A stretch of 64,000 bases of DNA from contig CP119316.1 in NCBI GenBank assembly GCA_029202985.1, forward strand, positions 2,480,001 to 2,544,000, in the 5' to 3' direction. Under the pieces are notes generated by a model. The model saw nothing but the letters and a program-made list of their open reading frames with translations. It did no database searches and was not told the DNA's origin. Made by a program: the position numbers and the translations under genes. Position 1 is the stretch's first letter, and each line of letters starts with the position of its first letter. Source of the DNA: Candidatus Andeanibacterium colombiense. Its GTDB lineage: Bacteria; Pseudomonadota; Alphaproteobacteria; Sphingomonadales; Sphingomonadaceae. Of this stretch, positions 9,561 to 18,051 are shown piece after piece.

Positions 9561-11324
9561 ATGACACTTCAGCAATGGCTTTCGATCCTCACCCTCGTCG
9601 GGATGATGGGCCTGTTCCTGTGGGGACGCTTCCGCCACGATGTGACCGCGGTGATCGCGCTGCTCGCCGCGCTCGCGCTCGGGATCGTGAAACCGGCGGA
9701 CGCCTTTTCGGGCTTTGCCGATGATATCGTGATCATCGTCGGTTCGGCGCTGGTGGTTTCGGCCGCGGTCCAGCGCTCGGGCGCGGTCGAACTGCTGCTC
9801 GGGTTGATCGCGAAATATGCGCGGAAATTCGGCACCCAATTGCTGCTGCTCACCGCCTCGGTCGGAGTGCTCTCGGCGCTGATCAAGAATGTCGGCGCGC
9901 TCGCGATGCTGATCCCGGCGGCGATGCAATTGTCGAAGAAGAGCGAGGCGAGCCCGGCGATGTTCCTGATGCCGATGTCCTTCGCCTCGCTGCTCGGCGG
10001 GCTGATGACGCTGGTCGGCACTTCGCCCAACATCATCGTCAGCAAGGTGCGCGAGGACATGACCGGGCAGCCTTTCGCGATGTTCGATTATTTCCCGACC
10101 GGCTTCGGCCTGCTGGTGGTCGGGCTGATCTTCCTGCGCTTCGGCTATCGCCTGCTGCCGGCCGACCGGCGCGCGGCGCCGACCCTGGGCGAGGCGCTCA
10201 ACATCACCGACTACGTCACCGAATGCACGGTCGCCGAAGGTTCGCCAGCGATCGGCGAGACGATCGAGGAGTTCCTCGACCGGCACGATCGCGAGATCAC
10301 CGTCGCCAGCCTGCTGCGCGGGGACATGGAAGGGACCGTCAGCGGCTACGTCCACCTGCGCGAAGGCGACCTGCTGATCCTCGGCGGCGATCCGGACGCA
10401 CTCGAACGCGCGATCGCGGGCGACCGGCTGGTGCTGGCGGGCAAGGACAAGGTCTCCATCGAGGGCGACGACATCGGCGTGATCGAGGCGGTGATCGCCA
10501 GCGAATCGGCGCTGGTCGGGCGCACCGCCGGGCGCCTGCTGCTGCGCGAGCGGTTCGGGATCAATTTGATCGCGGTCTCGCGCTCGGGCGAGCGGCTGAC
10601 CCGGCGGCTCGGCCAGATCGTGCTCCAGCCGGGCGACGTGATCGTGCTGCAGGGGCCGATGGGCCTGCTGCCCGACCGGCTGGCCAAGCTTGGCGCACTG
10701 CCGCTGGCGCAGCGCTCGATCCGGCTCGGCATGAGCAAGCGCGGCTGGCTGCCGCTGGCGATCCTCGCGGTTGCGATGGGCGCGACCGCGAGCGGCTATG
10801 TCCCGGTGGCGGTGGCCTTCTTCGCCGCCGCCGCGCTGATGGTGGTGGCCGGGGCGCTCCCCGCAAGCGAGGCCTACGACACGATCGAATGGCCGATCCT
10901 GATCATGCTCGCGGCCCTGATCCCGGTCAGCGCGACGCTGCAATCGACCGGGGCATCCGGGGTGATCGGGACGGAATTGTCTCATATCGCATCGCAATTG
11001 CCGCCGTGGGGCGCGGTGATGCTGATCCTGGTGACCGCGATGGCGGTGACGCCGTTCCTCAACAATGCCGCGACCGTGCTGGTGATGGCGCCGATCGCCG
11101 CGGTCTTCGCCAAGGATCTCGGCTATCGCCCCGAACCCTTCCTGATCGCGACCGCGGTCGGCGCTGGCTGCGATTTCCTCACCCCGATCGGGCACCAGTG
11201 CAACACGCTGGTGTTCGGCGCCGGCGGTTACCGCTTTGGCGACTATGCGCGGCTCGGCGCGCCGTTGTCGCTGATGGTGGTGGTGGTCGGCACGCCGCTG
11301 ATCCTCTGGACCTGGCCGGTGTAG
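9561..11324 (+). CDS. SLC13-family permease with RCK/TrkA-C domains
   Basis: A 587-residue inner-membrane transporter. Hydrophobic helices fill about residues 1-195 and 390-587, with two SLC13-type re-entrant motifs (GTSPNIIVS near 153-161 and TPIGHQCNTLVFG near 536-548). Between them lies a soluble stretch with two TrkA-C (RCK C-terminal) modules (about 205-385), with repeated LREGDLLILGG and LQPGDVIVLQG strands. This architecture is shared by putative dicarboxylate or sulfate/anion permeases. The substrate is not evident. No strong ribosome site precedes the ATG. The gap before it (9407-9560) holds no convincing gene. Confidence 0.88.
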   Translation: MTLQQWLSILTLVGMMGLFLWGRFRHDVTAVIALLAALALGIVKPADAFSGFADDIVIIVGSALVVSAAVQRSGAVELLLGLIAKYARKFGTQLLLLTASVGVLSALIKNVGALAMLIPAAMQLSKKSEASPAMFLMPMSFASLLGGLMTLVGTSPNIIVSKVREDMTGQPFAMFDYFPTGFGLLVVGLIFLRFGYRLLPADRRAAPTLGEALNITDYVTECTVAEGSPAIGETIEEFLDRHDREITVASLLRGDMEGTVSGYVHLREGDLLILGGDPDALERAIAGDRLVLAGKDKVSIEGDDIGVIEAVIASESALVGRTAGRLLLRERFGINLIAVSRSGERLTRRLGQIVLQPGDVIVLQGPMGLLPDRLAKLGALPLAQRSIRLGMSKRGWLPLAILAVAMGATASGYVPVAVAFFAAAALMVVAGALPASEAYDTIEWPILIMLAALIPVSATLQSTGASGVIGTELSHIASQLPPWGAVMLILVTAMAVTPFLNNAATVLVMAPIAAVFAKDLGYRPEPFLIATAVGAGCDFLTPIGHQCNTLVFGAGGYRFGDYARLGAPLSLMVVVVGTPLILWTWPV

Positions 11325-11413
11325 TCACGACATCTACCAAAATGCCCGGTTGCACTCTCGCGCGAGCACGATAGAAGTCATTGAATGCTCAATGAAGCGA
11401 TGGGAGAGCTGCA

Positions 11414-11806
11414 ATGACCAGATTCGTTCGATTGGCCGCCGTCGCTCTCGCCGGTGCGGCGCTTTACGCGAGCCCGTCCTATGCCGCTTCCGAAGCGGTG
11501 GGGAAGTGGAATATCGTCGCCGACGCGCAGGGCCAGCAGTACAAGTCTTCGCTGACGGTCGCCGAGGGTGCCGACGGCAGCTACACGGCCGATATCCAGC
11601 AGGATGAAGGCCCGATGGGCCCGATGAAGAGCTCTGTTTCCGAAGTGAAGGTCGATGGCGCGATGGTCAGCTTCAAGCAGCACATCGCGACGGACCAGAT
11701 GAACCTCGATCTTACCTACAAGCTCACCGTGACCGGCGATACGCTGGCGGGTGAGGCAAATGCCGATTTCGGGGCGATCCCGATCACAGGCACGCGCGCC
11801 AAATAG
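11414..11806 (+). CDS. Small secreted protein of unknown function
   Basis: A 130-residue protein with a clear Sec signal peptide (cleavage after ASPSYA-A, about residue 25). The rest is rich in beta strands: GKWNI, a repeated SSLTV/SYTADI pattern and VSFKQHI. It is reminiscent of small beta-barrel/lipocalin-type domains, but no family is recognised. GGGAGAG at good spacing supports the ATG. Isolated between the SLC13 permease and the dmeRF operon. Confidence 0.7.
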   Translation: MTRFVRLAAVALAGAALYASPSYAASEAVGKWNIVADAQGQQYKSSLTVAEGADGSYTADIQQDEGPMGPMKSSVSEVKVDGAMVSFKQHIATDQMNLDLTYKLTVTGDTLAGEANADFGAIPITGTRAK

Positions 11807-12026
11807 GCAGCGCGGCTGGGGCGAGGCGTCGGGGGGCGCCTCGCCCCCCTTCTATTTCGCGATGCCGCTATTCCGCCCATGCGGGCCTGCAAGCCGCGAC
11901 TTTCTGCGCTTCGGTGCTCACGCACCATAAGTGCCCCCCGCTCCGATGCTCGAAACTCACGTCTTCCGGCTCCGCCTGGACGGAAATCGCGACATCGCGA
12001 GCGGCCTTGTTGTGAACCACACTCTT

Positions 12027-12048
12027 ATAGGATAGGGGGGTATGCTAT
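12027..12048 (+). promoter_or_regulatory. DmeR/RcnR-type operator with G6 core
   Basis: ATAGGATA, then GGGGGG, then TATGCTAT: two AT-rich arms that are inverted repeats (7 of 8 positions) around a G6 tract. This is the architecture known for RcnR/FrmR/DmeR-family operators. The right arm overlaps the dmeR ATG at 12047. The G6 tract sits six bases upstream of the start codon, where a Shine-Dalgarno sequence belongs. Confidence 0.8.
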
Positions 12049-12322
12049 GGCGCATACGCAGAAGCATCGCGACGAATTGCTTGCCCGGGTCCGGCGGATC
12101 GCCGGGCAGGTGGGTGCGGTGGAGCGCGGGCTCGATCGCGGGGCCGAGTGCGGGGAAGTGCTGCACCTCGTCGCGGCGGTGCGCGGGGCGGTCAACGGGC
12201 TGCTCGATGCGATCATCGCCGACCATCTCGACCAGCACCTTGCCGCACCCGGGCTGAGCGACGCCGAACGCCTCGCGGCGGCGGAAGAGTTGAAAACCGT
12301 CATCCGCCGCTATTCGAACTAG
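12047..12322 (+). CDS. dmeR: Metal-sensing CsoR/RcnR-family repressor, DmeR-like
   Basis: A 91-residue all-helical repressor of the CsoR/RcnR/FrmR family. The Ni/Co-sensing residues known from E. coli RcnR are all present at the same numbers: His3, Cys35, His60 and His64, with the free N-terminus. Other family motifs are R-I-x-G-Q-V near residue 17 and A-A-V-R-G-A-V-N-G near 43-51. The gene is followed 9 bases later by a His-rich CDF exporter, matching the dmeRF layout of rhizobia. It should bind its own operator without metal and release it on Ni(II) or Co(II). The symbol is by analogy. Confidence 0.85.
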   Translation: MAHTQKHRDELLARVRRIAGQVGAVERGLDRGAECGEVLHLVAAVRGAVNGLLDAIIADHLDQHLAAPGLSDAERLAAAEELKTVIRRYSN

Positions 12323-12331
12323 GAATTTCCC

Positions 12332-13300
12332 GTGCCCAAACTGGCAAGCGTTCCCGTCGATCTCGATCACTATACCCACGACCATATGTTCCTCGGCGCC
12401 GGGCACGATGCCAACGCGCGCCGCACCTTGTGGGTCGTGCTGCTGACCGCGGTGATGATGGTGGGCGAGATCATCGGCGGCTATCTCACCGGGTCGATGG
12501 CGCTGCTGGCCGACGGGTTCCACATGGCGACCCATGCCGGGGCGCTGGGCGTGGCGGCGATCGCCTATTCCTATGCCCGCCGCCATGCGCAGGATCCGCG
12601 CTTCAGCTTCGGCACCGGCAAGGTCGGCGAACTCGCCGGCTTCGCCTCGGCGCTGGTGCTCGGGATCATCGCGCTCGGGATCGGGATCGAATCGGTGGTG
12701 CGGATGTTCGAGCCGATCAGGGTCGCATTCGGCGAGGCGACGGTGGTCGCGGTGCTCGGCCTGGCGGTGAACATCGTCAGCGCCTTCCTGCTCGGCCATT
12801 CGCACGATCATGCGCACGGGCATCACGCCCACGATCATCACGATCATGCTCATCTTGGACACCATGACCATGACCATGACCATGGGCACGGCCACGACAA
12901 CAATCTCCGTGCCGCCTATATCCACGTCCTCGCCGATGCGCTGACTTCGGTACTGGCGATCGTCGCGCTGCTGTCGGGGCGCTATTTCGGCTGGGTGTGG
13001 CTCGATCCGGCGATGGGGATCGTCGGCGCGGTGGTGATCGCCCGCTGGTCATGGACGCTGATGCGCGACACCGCCTGGGTGCTGCTCGACCGGAGCGACG
13101 ATCATGTCGGGCAAGAAATCCGCGAGCTGATCGAAGCGCCCGGCGATGCGCGGATCGCCGATCTGCACGTGTGGCGCGTCGGGCCGGATGCCCATGCCGG
13201 GATCGTCAGCGTGGTCGCGGGCGGGCCGGACGCGGCAACGCTGCGCAGCCGGCTCGCGCCGGTGCATGAGCTGAAGCACCTGACGCTCGAAATGCTTTGA
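12332..13300 (+). CDS. dmeF: CDF-family Co(II)/Ni(II) efflux transporter, DmeF-like
   Basis: A 322-residue cation diffusion facilitator with six hydrophobic helices. Helix II carries LLADGFHMATH (about residues 58-68) and helix V H-V-L-A-D-A-L, giving the metal site. A cytoplasmic loop at about 156-188 is extremely His/Asp-rich (about 18 His), as in DmeF and other Ni/Co/Zn exporters. The first 25 residues also hold several His (HYTHDH). It exports divalent metal in exchange for protons. Ni/Co specificity is inferred from the RcnR-like residues of the adjacent repressor; Zn cannot be excluded. Confidence 0.88.
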   Translation: MPKLASVPVDLDHYTHDHMFLGAGHDANARRTLWVVLLTAVMMVGEIIGGYLTGSMALLADGFHMATHAGALGVAAIAYSYARRHAQDPRFSFGTGKVGELAGFASALVLGIIALGIGIESVVRMFEPIRVAFGEATVVAVLGLAVNIVSAFLLGHSHDHAHGHHAHDHHDHAHLGHHDHDHDHGHGHDNNLRAAYIHVLADALTSVLAIVALLSGRYFGWVWLDPAMGIVGAVVIARWSWTLMRDTAWVLLDRSDDHVGQEIRELIEAPGDARIADLHVWRVGPDAHAGIVSVVAGGPDAATLRSRLAPVHELKHLTLEML

Positions 13301-13305
13301 CCAGT

Positions 13306-13379
13306 GTTCCTGCGAAAGCAGGAAACCAGGACCCAATCGGACAGCCTTGCCGCCCTGGACCCCTGCTTGCGCAGGAGAA
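13306..13379. repeat. REP-like palindromic repeat between convergent genes
   Basis: Two small hairpins (CCTGC-GAAA-GCAGG and CCTGC-TTGC-GCAGG) flank a spacer with CCAGG...CCTGG. It resembles the GTTCCTGCGAAAGCAGG-type repeats scattered in sphingomonad genomes. It fills the gap between dmeF and the M14 peptidase gene, so it may also act as terminator. Confidence 0.65.
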
Positions 13380-13384
13380 CGGCT

Positions 13385-14527
13385 TTATTCCGCCTGACCC
13401 TCCAGCCACTCCGCCAGCGCCGCGAGGCAATCGCGGCCGAGCGTCTTCGAACGCTCGGGGCTCCAGCCCTGCGCGGCGTCGGGCAAATCGTCATTGTCCT
13501 TGAACGGCATTTCCAGCGTCATCGCGCAGGCGCCGAAGCGGTGGGCGAGCTGGTTGGTCGACATGGTGAGATTCGCCTGGCCCGGACGCGCGGTGGGATA
13601 GCCCTTGGCGGTCTGGAAATCGGGCGTACGGCGTTCGAGGATCGCACGGTACCGCGCATAGGACGCGCCGAGTTCGTCGGTCCATGACGGGATGCCTTCG
13701 AAGCCGGCCAGGAACACCGCGGCGATCGCTTCGTCGCCGTGGACGTCCATCGCGAAATCGACGCCGCTTTCATCCATCGCATTGCGGATCGCGAGCACTT
13801 CGGGGCTCTTGTCCTCGCTCGGCTCGTGCCACTCGCGGTTGAGATTGGTTCCCACCGCATTGGTTCTAAGGTGACCCCTGAACGAACCGTCCGGGTTGCA
13901 GTTCGGAACCACATGCAGACGGCATTTCTGGCGCAGCACCCGGCCGACCGGATCGGCCGGGTCGGTCAGGCATTCGAGCGCGCCCTCCATCCACCATTCG
14001 GCCATGCTCTCGCCCGGATGCTGCCGGGCATAGAGCCACACCTGGGTGTCGCCTTCGCCCATTTCGAGGCAGTCGATCGGCTGGCGGTCGAGCGAATGGC
14101 CGAGCACGCGGTGGCTCACGCCCTCGCTCAGCGCCGCTTCGCTGACCAGATCGTGGTGCCGCTCCATCGAATAAGGCGCGAAATAGGCGAACCACGCAAG
14201 GTTGCCTTCGGGCGCGTAGCGGATCGTCAGCGTGCCGCCGTCCTCGCCGGCATCCCATTCGGTTTCGGCACGCGCCCAATAGTCGCGGTCTTCCGACACC
14301 GCCGCGCGATAGCCCGGCCAGCCGCCCGGATAGGCCGAATTGGCGAGCCCGGTGATCTTCAGTTCCAGCTCGCGCCCTTCGGCGCCTGCGACGCGGAAAT
14401 GGAACCACTGGAAGAAATCGGACTGGCGGTCCTTGCGGATGGCGAGGCGCGCGCTGCCGCCCTCGACCGAGAGGACTTCGATATTGCCGGCGTCGAACGC
14501 CGCGTCGATTGCGATGGGATTGCTCAC
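13385..14527 (-). CDS. M14-type cytosolic carboxypeptidase
   Basis: A 380-residue zinc carboxypeptidase of the cytosolic (AGBL/CCP-like) branch. An N-terminal beta domain (about 1-120) precedes the catalytic domain. Zinc ligands are seen in HPGES ([13 protein letters not shown], near 169-173) and DVHGDE (near 262), with catalytic Glu in TLEMPFK (near 340). N-P-D-G and N-R-E-W for substrate carboxylate binding are also present. No signal peptide. GTG start; it begins 12 bases after the end of the upstream DUF4136 gene, forming an operon with two envelope-type proteins. The natural substrate is unknown. Confidence 0.88.
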   Translation of the reverse strand: MSNPIAIDAAFDAGNIEVLSVEGGSARLAIRKDRQSDFFQWFHFRVAGAEGRELELKITGLANSAYPGGWPGYRAAVSEDRDYWARAETEWDAGEDGGTLTIRYAPEGNLAWFAYFAPYSMERHHDLVSEAALSEGVSHRVLGHSLDRQPIDCLEMGEGDTQVWLYARQHPGESMAEWWMEGALECLTDPADPVGRVLRQKCRLHVVPNCNPDGSFRGHLRTNAVGTNLNREWHEPSEDKSPEVLAIRNAMDESGVDFAMDVHGDEAIAAVFLAGFEGIPSWTDELGASYARYRAILERRTPDFQTAKGYPTARPGQANLTMSTNQLAHRFGACAMTLEMPFKDNDDLPDAAQGWSPERSKTLGRDCLAALAEWLEGQAE

Positions 14528-14539
14528 TTGATCTCGCCC

Positions 14540-15136
14540 TTACTTGACTTGAATTGTCTCGCCATTGCGGCCGGGGAAATCCTGGAACAGCGCGGCGGCC
14601 ATCTTCGGCGCGCCGAGGGAAGTGGTGGCGAGCGGGGCATCGGCCTGCACGGTGAAGCCCGCGCGCCCTTCCCAGATGGTCTGCCCGCTCGTGCGATCCT
14701 GGATCATCACGCCAAGCTTGGTGACCGTCTGCGCCTTGGGCCCGCCCGAAAGATCGATCCCGACGCCGAGACCGACGCCCGAACCGTAGCTGCCGGCAGA
14801 CCCGCCGACCCCGACGCTCACCGGGCCGCGCTCGCGATCGGGTTGATAGGTGCGGCGCTCGACCCGCACCAGCGCGACCTGGTCGCCCGCGCCGTCCGCC
14901 ACAGGCCGGTAGCCGAGCCGCACCAGTTCCCGCGCAATCGCCGCCTTGTAGTTTTCAAGTTCCAGCGATCCGGGATCCGTCCCCGGCGCGGATTCAATCG
15001 CGATGGTCCCGTGGCCGAGCTGCGGCAGAGCGGCGGGCTGGAGGAAGCGCGTGACCTCCACCGGGCCGATCGGCGCGACGCAGCCGGCCAGCGCCAGTGC
15101 GGCGAATAGCGGCAGGGCGCGGCGTAAGGGGGTCAT
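14540..15136 (-). CDS. DUF4136 lipoprotein
   Basis: A 198-residue predicted lipoprotein (signal with lipobox A-L-A-G-C, Cys19) of the DUF4136 type. Recognisable are the ELVRLGYRPV helix, the VRVERRTYQ strand, a glycine-rich hairpin (GSAGSYGSG) and the C-terminal IWEGRAGF strand. Such proteins sit in the envelope, and the function is not known. It is the middle gene of a minus-strand trio with a second DUF4136 protein upstream (82-base gap) and the M14 peptidase downstream. Confidence 0.78.
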   Translation of the reverse strand: MTPLRRALPLFAALALAGCVAPIGPVEVTRFLQPAALPQLGHGTIAIESAPGTDPGSLELENYKAAIARELVRLGYRPVADGAGDQVALVRVERRTYQPDRERGPVSVGVGGSAGSYGSGVGLGVGIDLSGGPKAQTVTKLGVMIQDRTSGQTIWEGRAGFTVQADAPLATTSLGAPKMAAALFQDFPGRNGETIQVK

Positions 15137-15217
15137 CGGGCGCTCTCCTCATATGGGCCTTGGCCCAAATTGGGCGCCCGCACGTGCGGATGCAAGCCCG
15201 CCTGTTGGTGGCCCGGT

Positions 15218-15961
15218 CTAGTGGCTGGGTTTTTCGGTGCTGCCGGGAAAGCGCTTGAACAGCTCACCGGCCAGCTTGACGGCGATCGACTGTTCGCCCC
15301 AGTCGTCGTCGCCGTTACGGGTGGCGATGTCGGCGCGGCCTTCCCACAGCACCTTGCCGCTCGCCTTGTCGCGGATGCGCGCTTCCATGCGGGTCGAAAC
15401 CAGCGCGCCCTTCGGCTTCGAGAAATCGAGATTGATGCCCAGGCCCATCATCGTGCCGCGGTTGGAGACGCCCATCTCCATCTCGCCGCTCACCGGATTG
15501 CGCTTTTTCTCGGCCGCGGTGAGCACCGAGCGGTCGAGGGTCAGCTCGACCACCTGGTCCTCGCTGCCGGCCGTGCCGCTGGTGTCGTATCCGGCATGGA
15601 CCATCTGGTCGATCACCGCGGCTTCATAGGATGCGCCGGGCACCACCGGGGTCGCAAGGCGCTGCGAATCGGGTTGGTCCTGTAGCGCGACCGCGATCCG
15701 CCCATGGCCCAGCGCCGCCGCCGCAGCATCGTCCGCGACGAAGCTCGCGACCTCGACCTTGCCTTCGCGGTCGTCGCGTCCGCGTCCGGGCTCGGCCGAA
15801 TCCCAGCGCGAATTGGCCCATTCGCGGGCGCCCCAGCCGCTTCCGCCCCAGCCGCTGCCCCATGCTCCGGGGCCATCCCATCCGCCCGGACGGGCGGAGG
15901 CGGCGGAGGCGAAGCTCAGCGCGAGGAGGCCGGCGGCGGCAAGTCTGGCAGTGAAGGGCAT
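15218..15961 (-). CDS. Secreted DUF4136-like protein, paralogue of the next gene
   Basis: A 247-residue protein with a Sec signal peptide (cleavage around ASA-R) and a Gly/Trp-rich segment just after it (repeats of WG, GSG and GWG, about residues 26-50). The rest parallels the neighbouring DUF4136 lipoprotein: LGHGRIAVAL, a long polar region, GLGINLDFS and VLWEGRADI. It lacks a lipobox, so it is probably periplasmic. Tandem duplication followed by divergence is likely. First gene of the trio 15961-13385. Confidence 0.72.
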   Translation of the reverse strand: MPFTARLAAAGLLALSFASAASARPGGWDGPGAWGSGWGGSGWGAREWANSRWDSAEPGRGRDDREGKVEVASFVADDAAAAALGHGRIAVALQDQPDSQRLATPVVPGASYEAAVIDQMVHAGYDTSGTAGSEDQVVELTLDRSVLTAAEKKRNPVSGEMEMGVSNRGTMMGLGINLDFSKPKGALVSTRMEARIRDKASGKVLWEGRADIATRNGDDDWGEQSIAVKLAGELFKRFPGSTEKPSH

Positions 15962-16075
15962 GGTGCGATCCGGGGAAAAGAAGGGGCAGGATTACGCGGT
16001 GCTTGCTTGCACCGCTATGAATAACGTCCCCGCGCGTCTAACCATTCGCCTTCCCGACCCTGCCAGCGAGTGCGC

Positions 16076-17083
16076 ATGACGACCAAGCTTCCCGTTCTGG
16101 TGACCGGCGGTGCCGGTTATATCGGCAGCCATGCGGTGCTGGCGCTGCTCGATCGTGGCTGGCCGGTGACGGTGATCGACAACCTCACCACCGGCTTCCG
16201 CTTCGCGGTGCCGGAGGGCGTGCCGCTCTACGAAGGCGATATCGAGGATGGCGCGCTGCTGGCGCGGATCTTCGCCGAACAGCGAATCGGCGCGGTGATG
16301 CATTTCGCCGGCTCGATCATCGTGCCCGAATCGGTCGAGAACCCCCTCAAATATTATCACAACAACACCGCCAAGAGCCGCGCGCTGATCGCGGCCGCGG
16401 TGGCCGCCGGGGTCTCGCACTTCATCTTCAGCTCGACTGCGGCGACCTATGGCATCTCCGAGGTTTCGCCGGTGAGCGAGGACAGCCCGAAGCTGCCGAT
16501 CAATCCCTACGGCATGTCGAAGCTGATGACCGAGATCATGCTGGCCGATACCGCGAAGGCCCATCCGCTGAACTATTGCGCGCTGCGCTATTTCAACGTC
16601 GCGGGGGCCGATCCCCAGGCGCGCAGCGGCCAATCGACCGCCGGCGCGACCCATTTGATCAAGGTCGCGGTCGAGGCCGCGCTCGGCAAGCGCGACAGCG
16701 TCGCGGTGTTCGGGACCGATTATGCGACGCCCGACGGCACCGGGGTGCGCGATTATATCCATGTCTCCGATCTCGCTGCCGCCCATGTGCTGGCGCTGGA
16801 GGAACTGATCGCGCAACCCGACCAGTCGCTGACGATGAACTGTGGCTATGGCCGGGGCTTCTCGGTGCTCGAAGTGCTCGACGCGGTCGACCGGGTGACC
16901 AACCTCAAGCTCGAGCGCGTGCTCGGGCCGCGCCGCGCGGGTGACCCCGATTCGCTGATTTCGGACAATCGCCGGATCAGGCAGACCCTTCCGTGGGTGC
17001 CGCAGCATGCCGATCTCGACACAATCATCGGACATGCGTTGGCGTGGGAGCGGAAATTGACCGAATTGCGCGGTGAAGGTTGA
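16076..17083 (+). CDS. galE: UDP-glucose 4-epimerase
   Basis: A 335-residue extended short-chain dehydrogenase that interconverts UDP-glucose and UDP-galactose, feeding surface polysaccharide synthesis. It has the NAD-binding TGGAGYIGSH (about 9-18), the catalytic Ser in SSTAATYG and the Y-x-x-x-K motif (YGMSK, about 145-149), then FNVAGA. GTG at 16070 is two codons upstream; ATG at 16076 is taken. It stands alone, 70 bases before rpmJ. Confidence 0.92.
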   Translation: MTTKLPVLVTGGAGYIGSHAVLALLDRGWPVTVIDNLTTGFRFAVPEGVPLYEGDIEDGALLARIFAEQRIGAVMHFAGSIIVPESVENPLKYYHNNTAKSRALIAAAVAAGVSHFIFSSTAATYGISEVSPVSEDSPKLPINPYGMSKLMTEIMLADTAKAHPLNYCALRYFNVAGADPQARSGQSTAGATHLIKVAVEAALGKRDSVAVFGTDYATPDGTGVRDYIHVSDLAAAHVLALEELIAQPDQSLTMNCGYGRGFSVLEVLDAVDRVTNLKLERVLGPRRAGDPDSLISDNRRIRQTLPWVPQHADLDTIIGHALAWERKLTELRGEG

Positions 17084-17153
17084 CTTGGCAGGCCTTCGAC
17101 CGTAACGGCCCGGCTTCGATTTCAAGCGGGGCTTCCCCGCAGACGAGAGACCT

Positions 17154-17279
17154 ATGAAGATTCGCAACAGCCTCAAGTCCCTCAAGGGCCGTCACCGCGA
17201 CAACCGCGTGATTCGCCGCCGTGGCCGCACCTATGTGATCAACAAGACCAACCGCCGCTTCAAAGCGCGCCAAGGCTAA
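17154..17279 (+). CDS. rpmJ: 50S ribosomal protein L36, zinc-independent form
   Basis: A 41-residue L36 ([19 protein letters not shown], ending FKARQG). It lacks the CxxC...C zinc ligands of the classical form, as is usual in alphaproteobacteria, so it should bind the ribosome without metal. GAGAG precedes the ATG. It is a monocistronic ribosomal gene with a strong hairpin-plus-T terminator 50 bases downstream. Confidence 0.95.
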   Translation: MKIRNSLKSLKGRHRDNRVIRRRGRTYVINKTNRRFKARQG

Positions 17280-17331
17280 CCCTGCGTGTTGATCTTTCGC
17301 GCGCCGCGTTCGCGCGGCCGCGACTAACAAG

Positions 17332-17358
17332 GGAGCCCCCGCGAAAACGGGGGCTTTT
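17332..17358 (+). terminator. Intrinsic terminator of rpmJ
   Basis: AGCCCCCG, loop CGAAAA, CGGGGGCT, then TTTT: a perfect 8-bp GC-rich stem with T-run. It ends only a few bases before the ATG of the next gene at 17361. Confidence 0.8.
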
Positions 17359-17360
17359 CT

Positions 17361-17969
17361 ATGCCTGAAGTCAGCGCAGTGGTATTCGATGTCGGCCGCG
17401 TGATCGTCCAGTGGGACATGCGCCGCCTGCTGCGCAAGGTGATCGCCGATCCGGACGAGCTCGAATTCGTCGCGCGCGAAGTCGTCACCGAGCAATGGCA
17501 TTTCCGCCACGATGCGGGCGAGGAACTCGCGGCGCTGGTGGCCGAGCGCAAGGCGCAGTTCCCCGAACATGCCGCCGCGATCGATGCCTATGCGACGCGT
17601 TTCAACGAGACGATTCCCGGGCTCGTCCCCGGCACTCCGGCACTGGTCGATCGCCTGGCCCGGCGCGGCGTACCGCTCTACGCGATCACCAATTTCGCGG
17701 CGCCGTTCTGGGATGCCTATCGCCCGACCGAACCCCTGTTCCGCCATTTCCGCGACGTGGTCGTCTCGGGCGCGGAGAAGATCGCCAAGCCCGATCCGGC
17801 GATCTACCATCTGGCCGAGCGGCGCTTCGGCCATGCGGCGGAAGCGATGCTGTTCATCGACGATAACCCGGCCAATATCGAAGCCGCCGCCGCGCTCGGC
17901 TGGCAGGTGCATCTGTTCACCGACGCGGAGCGGCTCGAAGCGGATCTCGCCGCGCGCGGGCTGATCTGA
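17361..17969 (+). CDS. HAD-superfamily hydrolase
   Basis: A 202-residue HAD-IA hydrolase. Motif I reads VVFDVGRVIV (nucleophile Asp10; the position two residues on is Gly, as in YihX-type phosphatases). Motif II is AITNFA, motif III Lys in SGAEKIAKPDP and motif IV FIDDNPANIEAA. It probably dephosphorylates a sugar phosphate or nucleotide; no substrate can be named. The start cannot be moved downstream because motif I lies at residues 7-16. It begins directly after the rpmJ terminator, so either it has its own promoter within the hairpin region or is expressed by readthrough. Confidence 0.85.
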   Translation: MPEVSAVVFDVGRVIVQWDMRRLLRKVIADPDELEFVAREVVTEQWHFRHDAGEELAALVAERKAQFPEHAAAIDAYATRFNETIPGLVPGTPALVDRLARRGVPLYAITNFAAPFWDAYRPTEPLFRHFRDVVVSGAEKIAKPDPAIYHLAERRFGHAAEAMLFIDDNPANIEAAAALGWQVHLFTDAERLEADLAARGLI

Positions 17970-17978
17970 CAAAAAGAA

Positions 17979-18003
17979 AGGGCCCCCGCTCGCGCGGAGG
18001 CCC
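17979..18003. terminator. Hairpin between convergent genes
   Basis: GGGCCcCCGC, TCGC, GCGGaGGCCC form a stem with one mismatched pair, flanked by A-rich sequence on the left. It is well placed to terminate the minus-strand CC_3452-type gene as well as the HAD gene. Confidence 0.55.
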
Positions 18004-18051
18004 GATGATCCCGGCCTGGAGTTTTGGGGGGACGGGCCGGGACTGTCCGGT

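Noticed and set aside
12800..12895. Repetitive CAT/GAC-rich DNA resembling a tandem repeat
   Set aside because: It is explained by the His/Asp-rich metal-binding loop of the CDF transporter.
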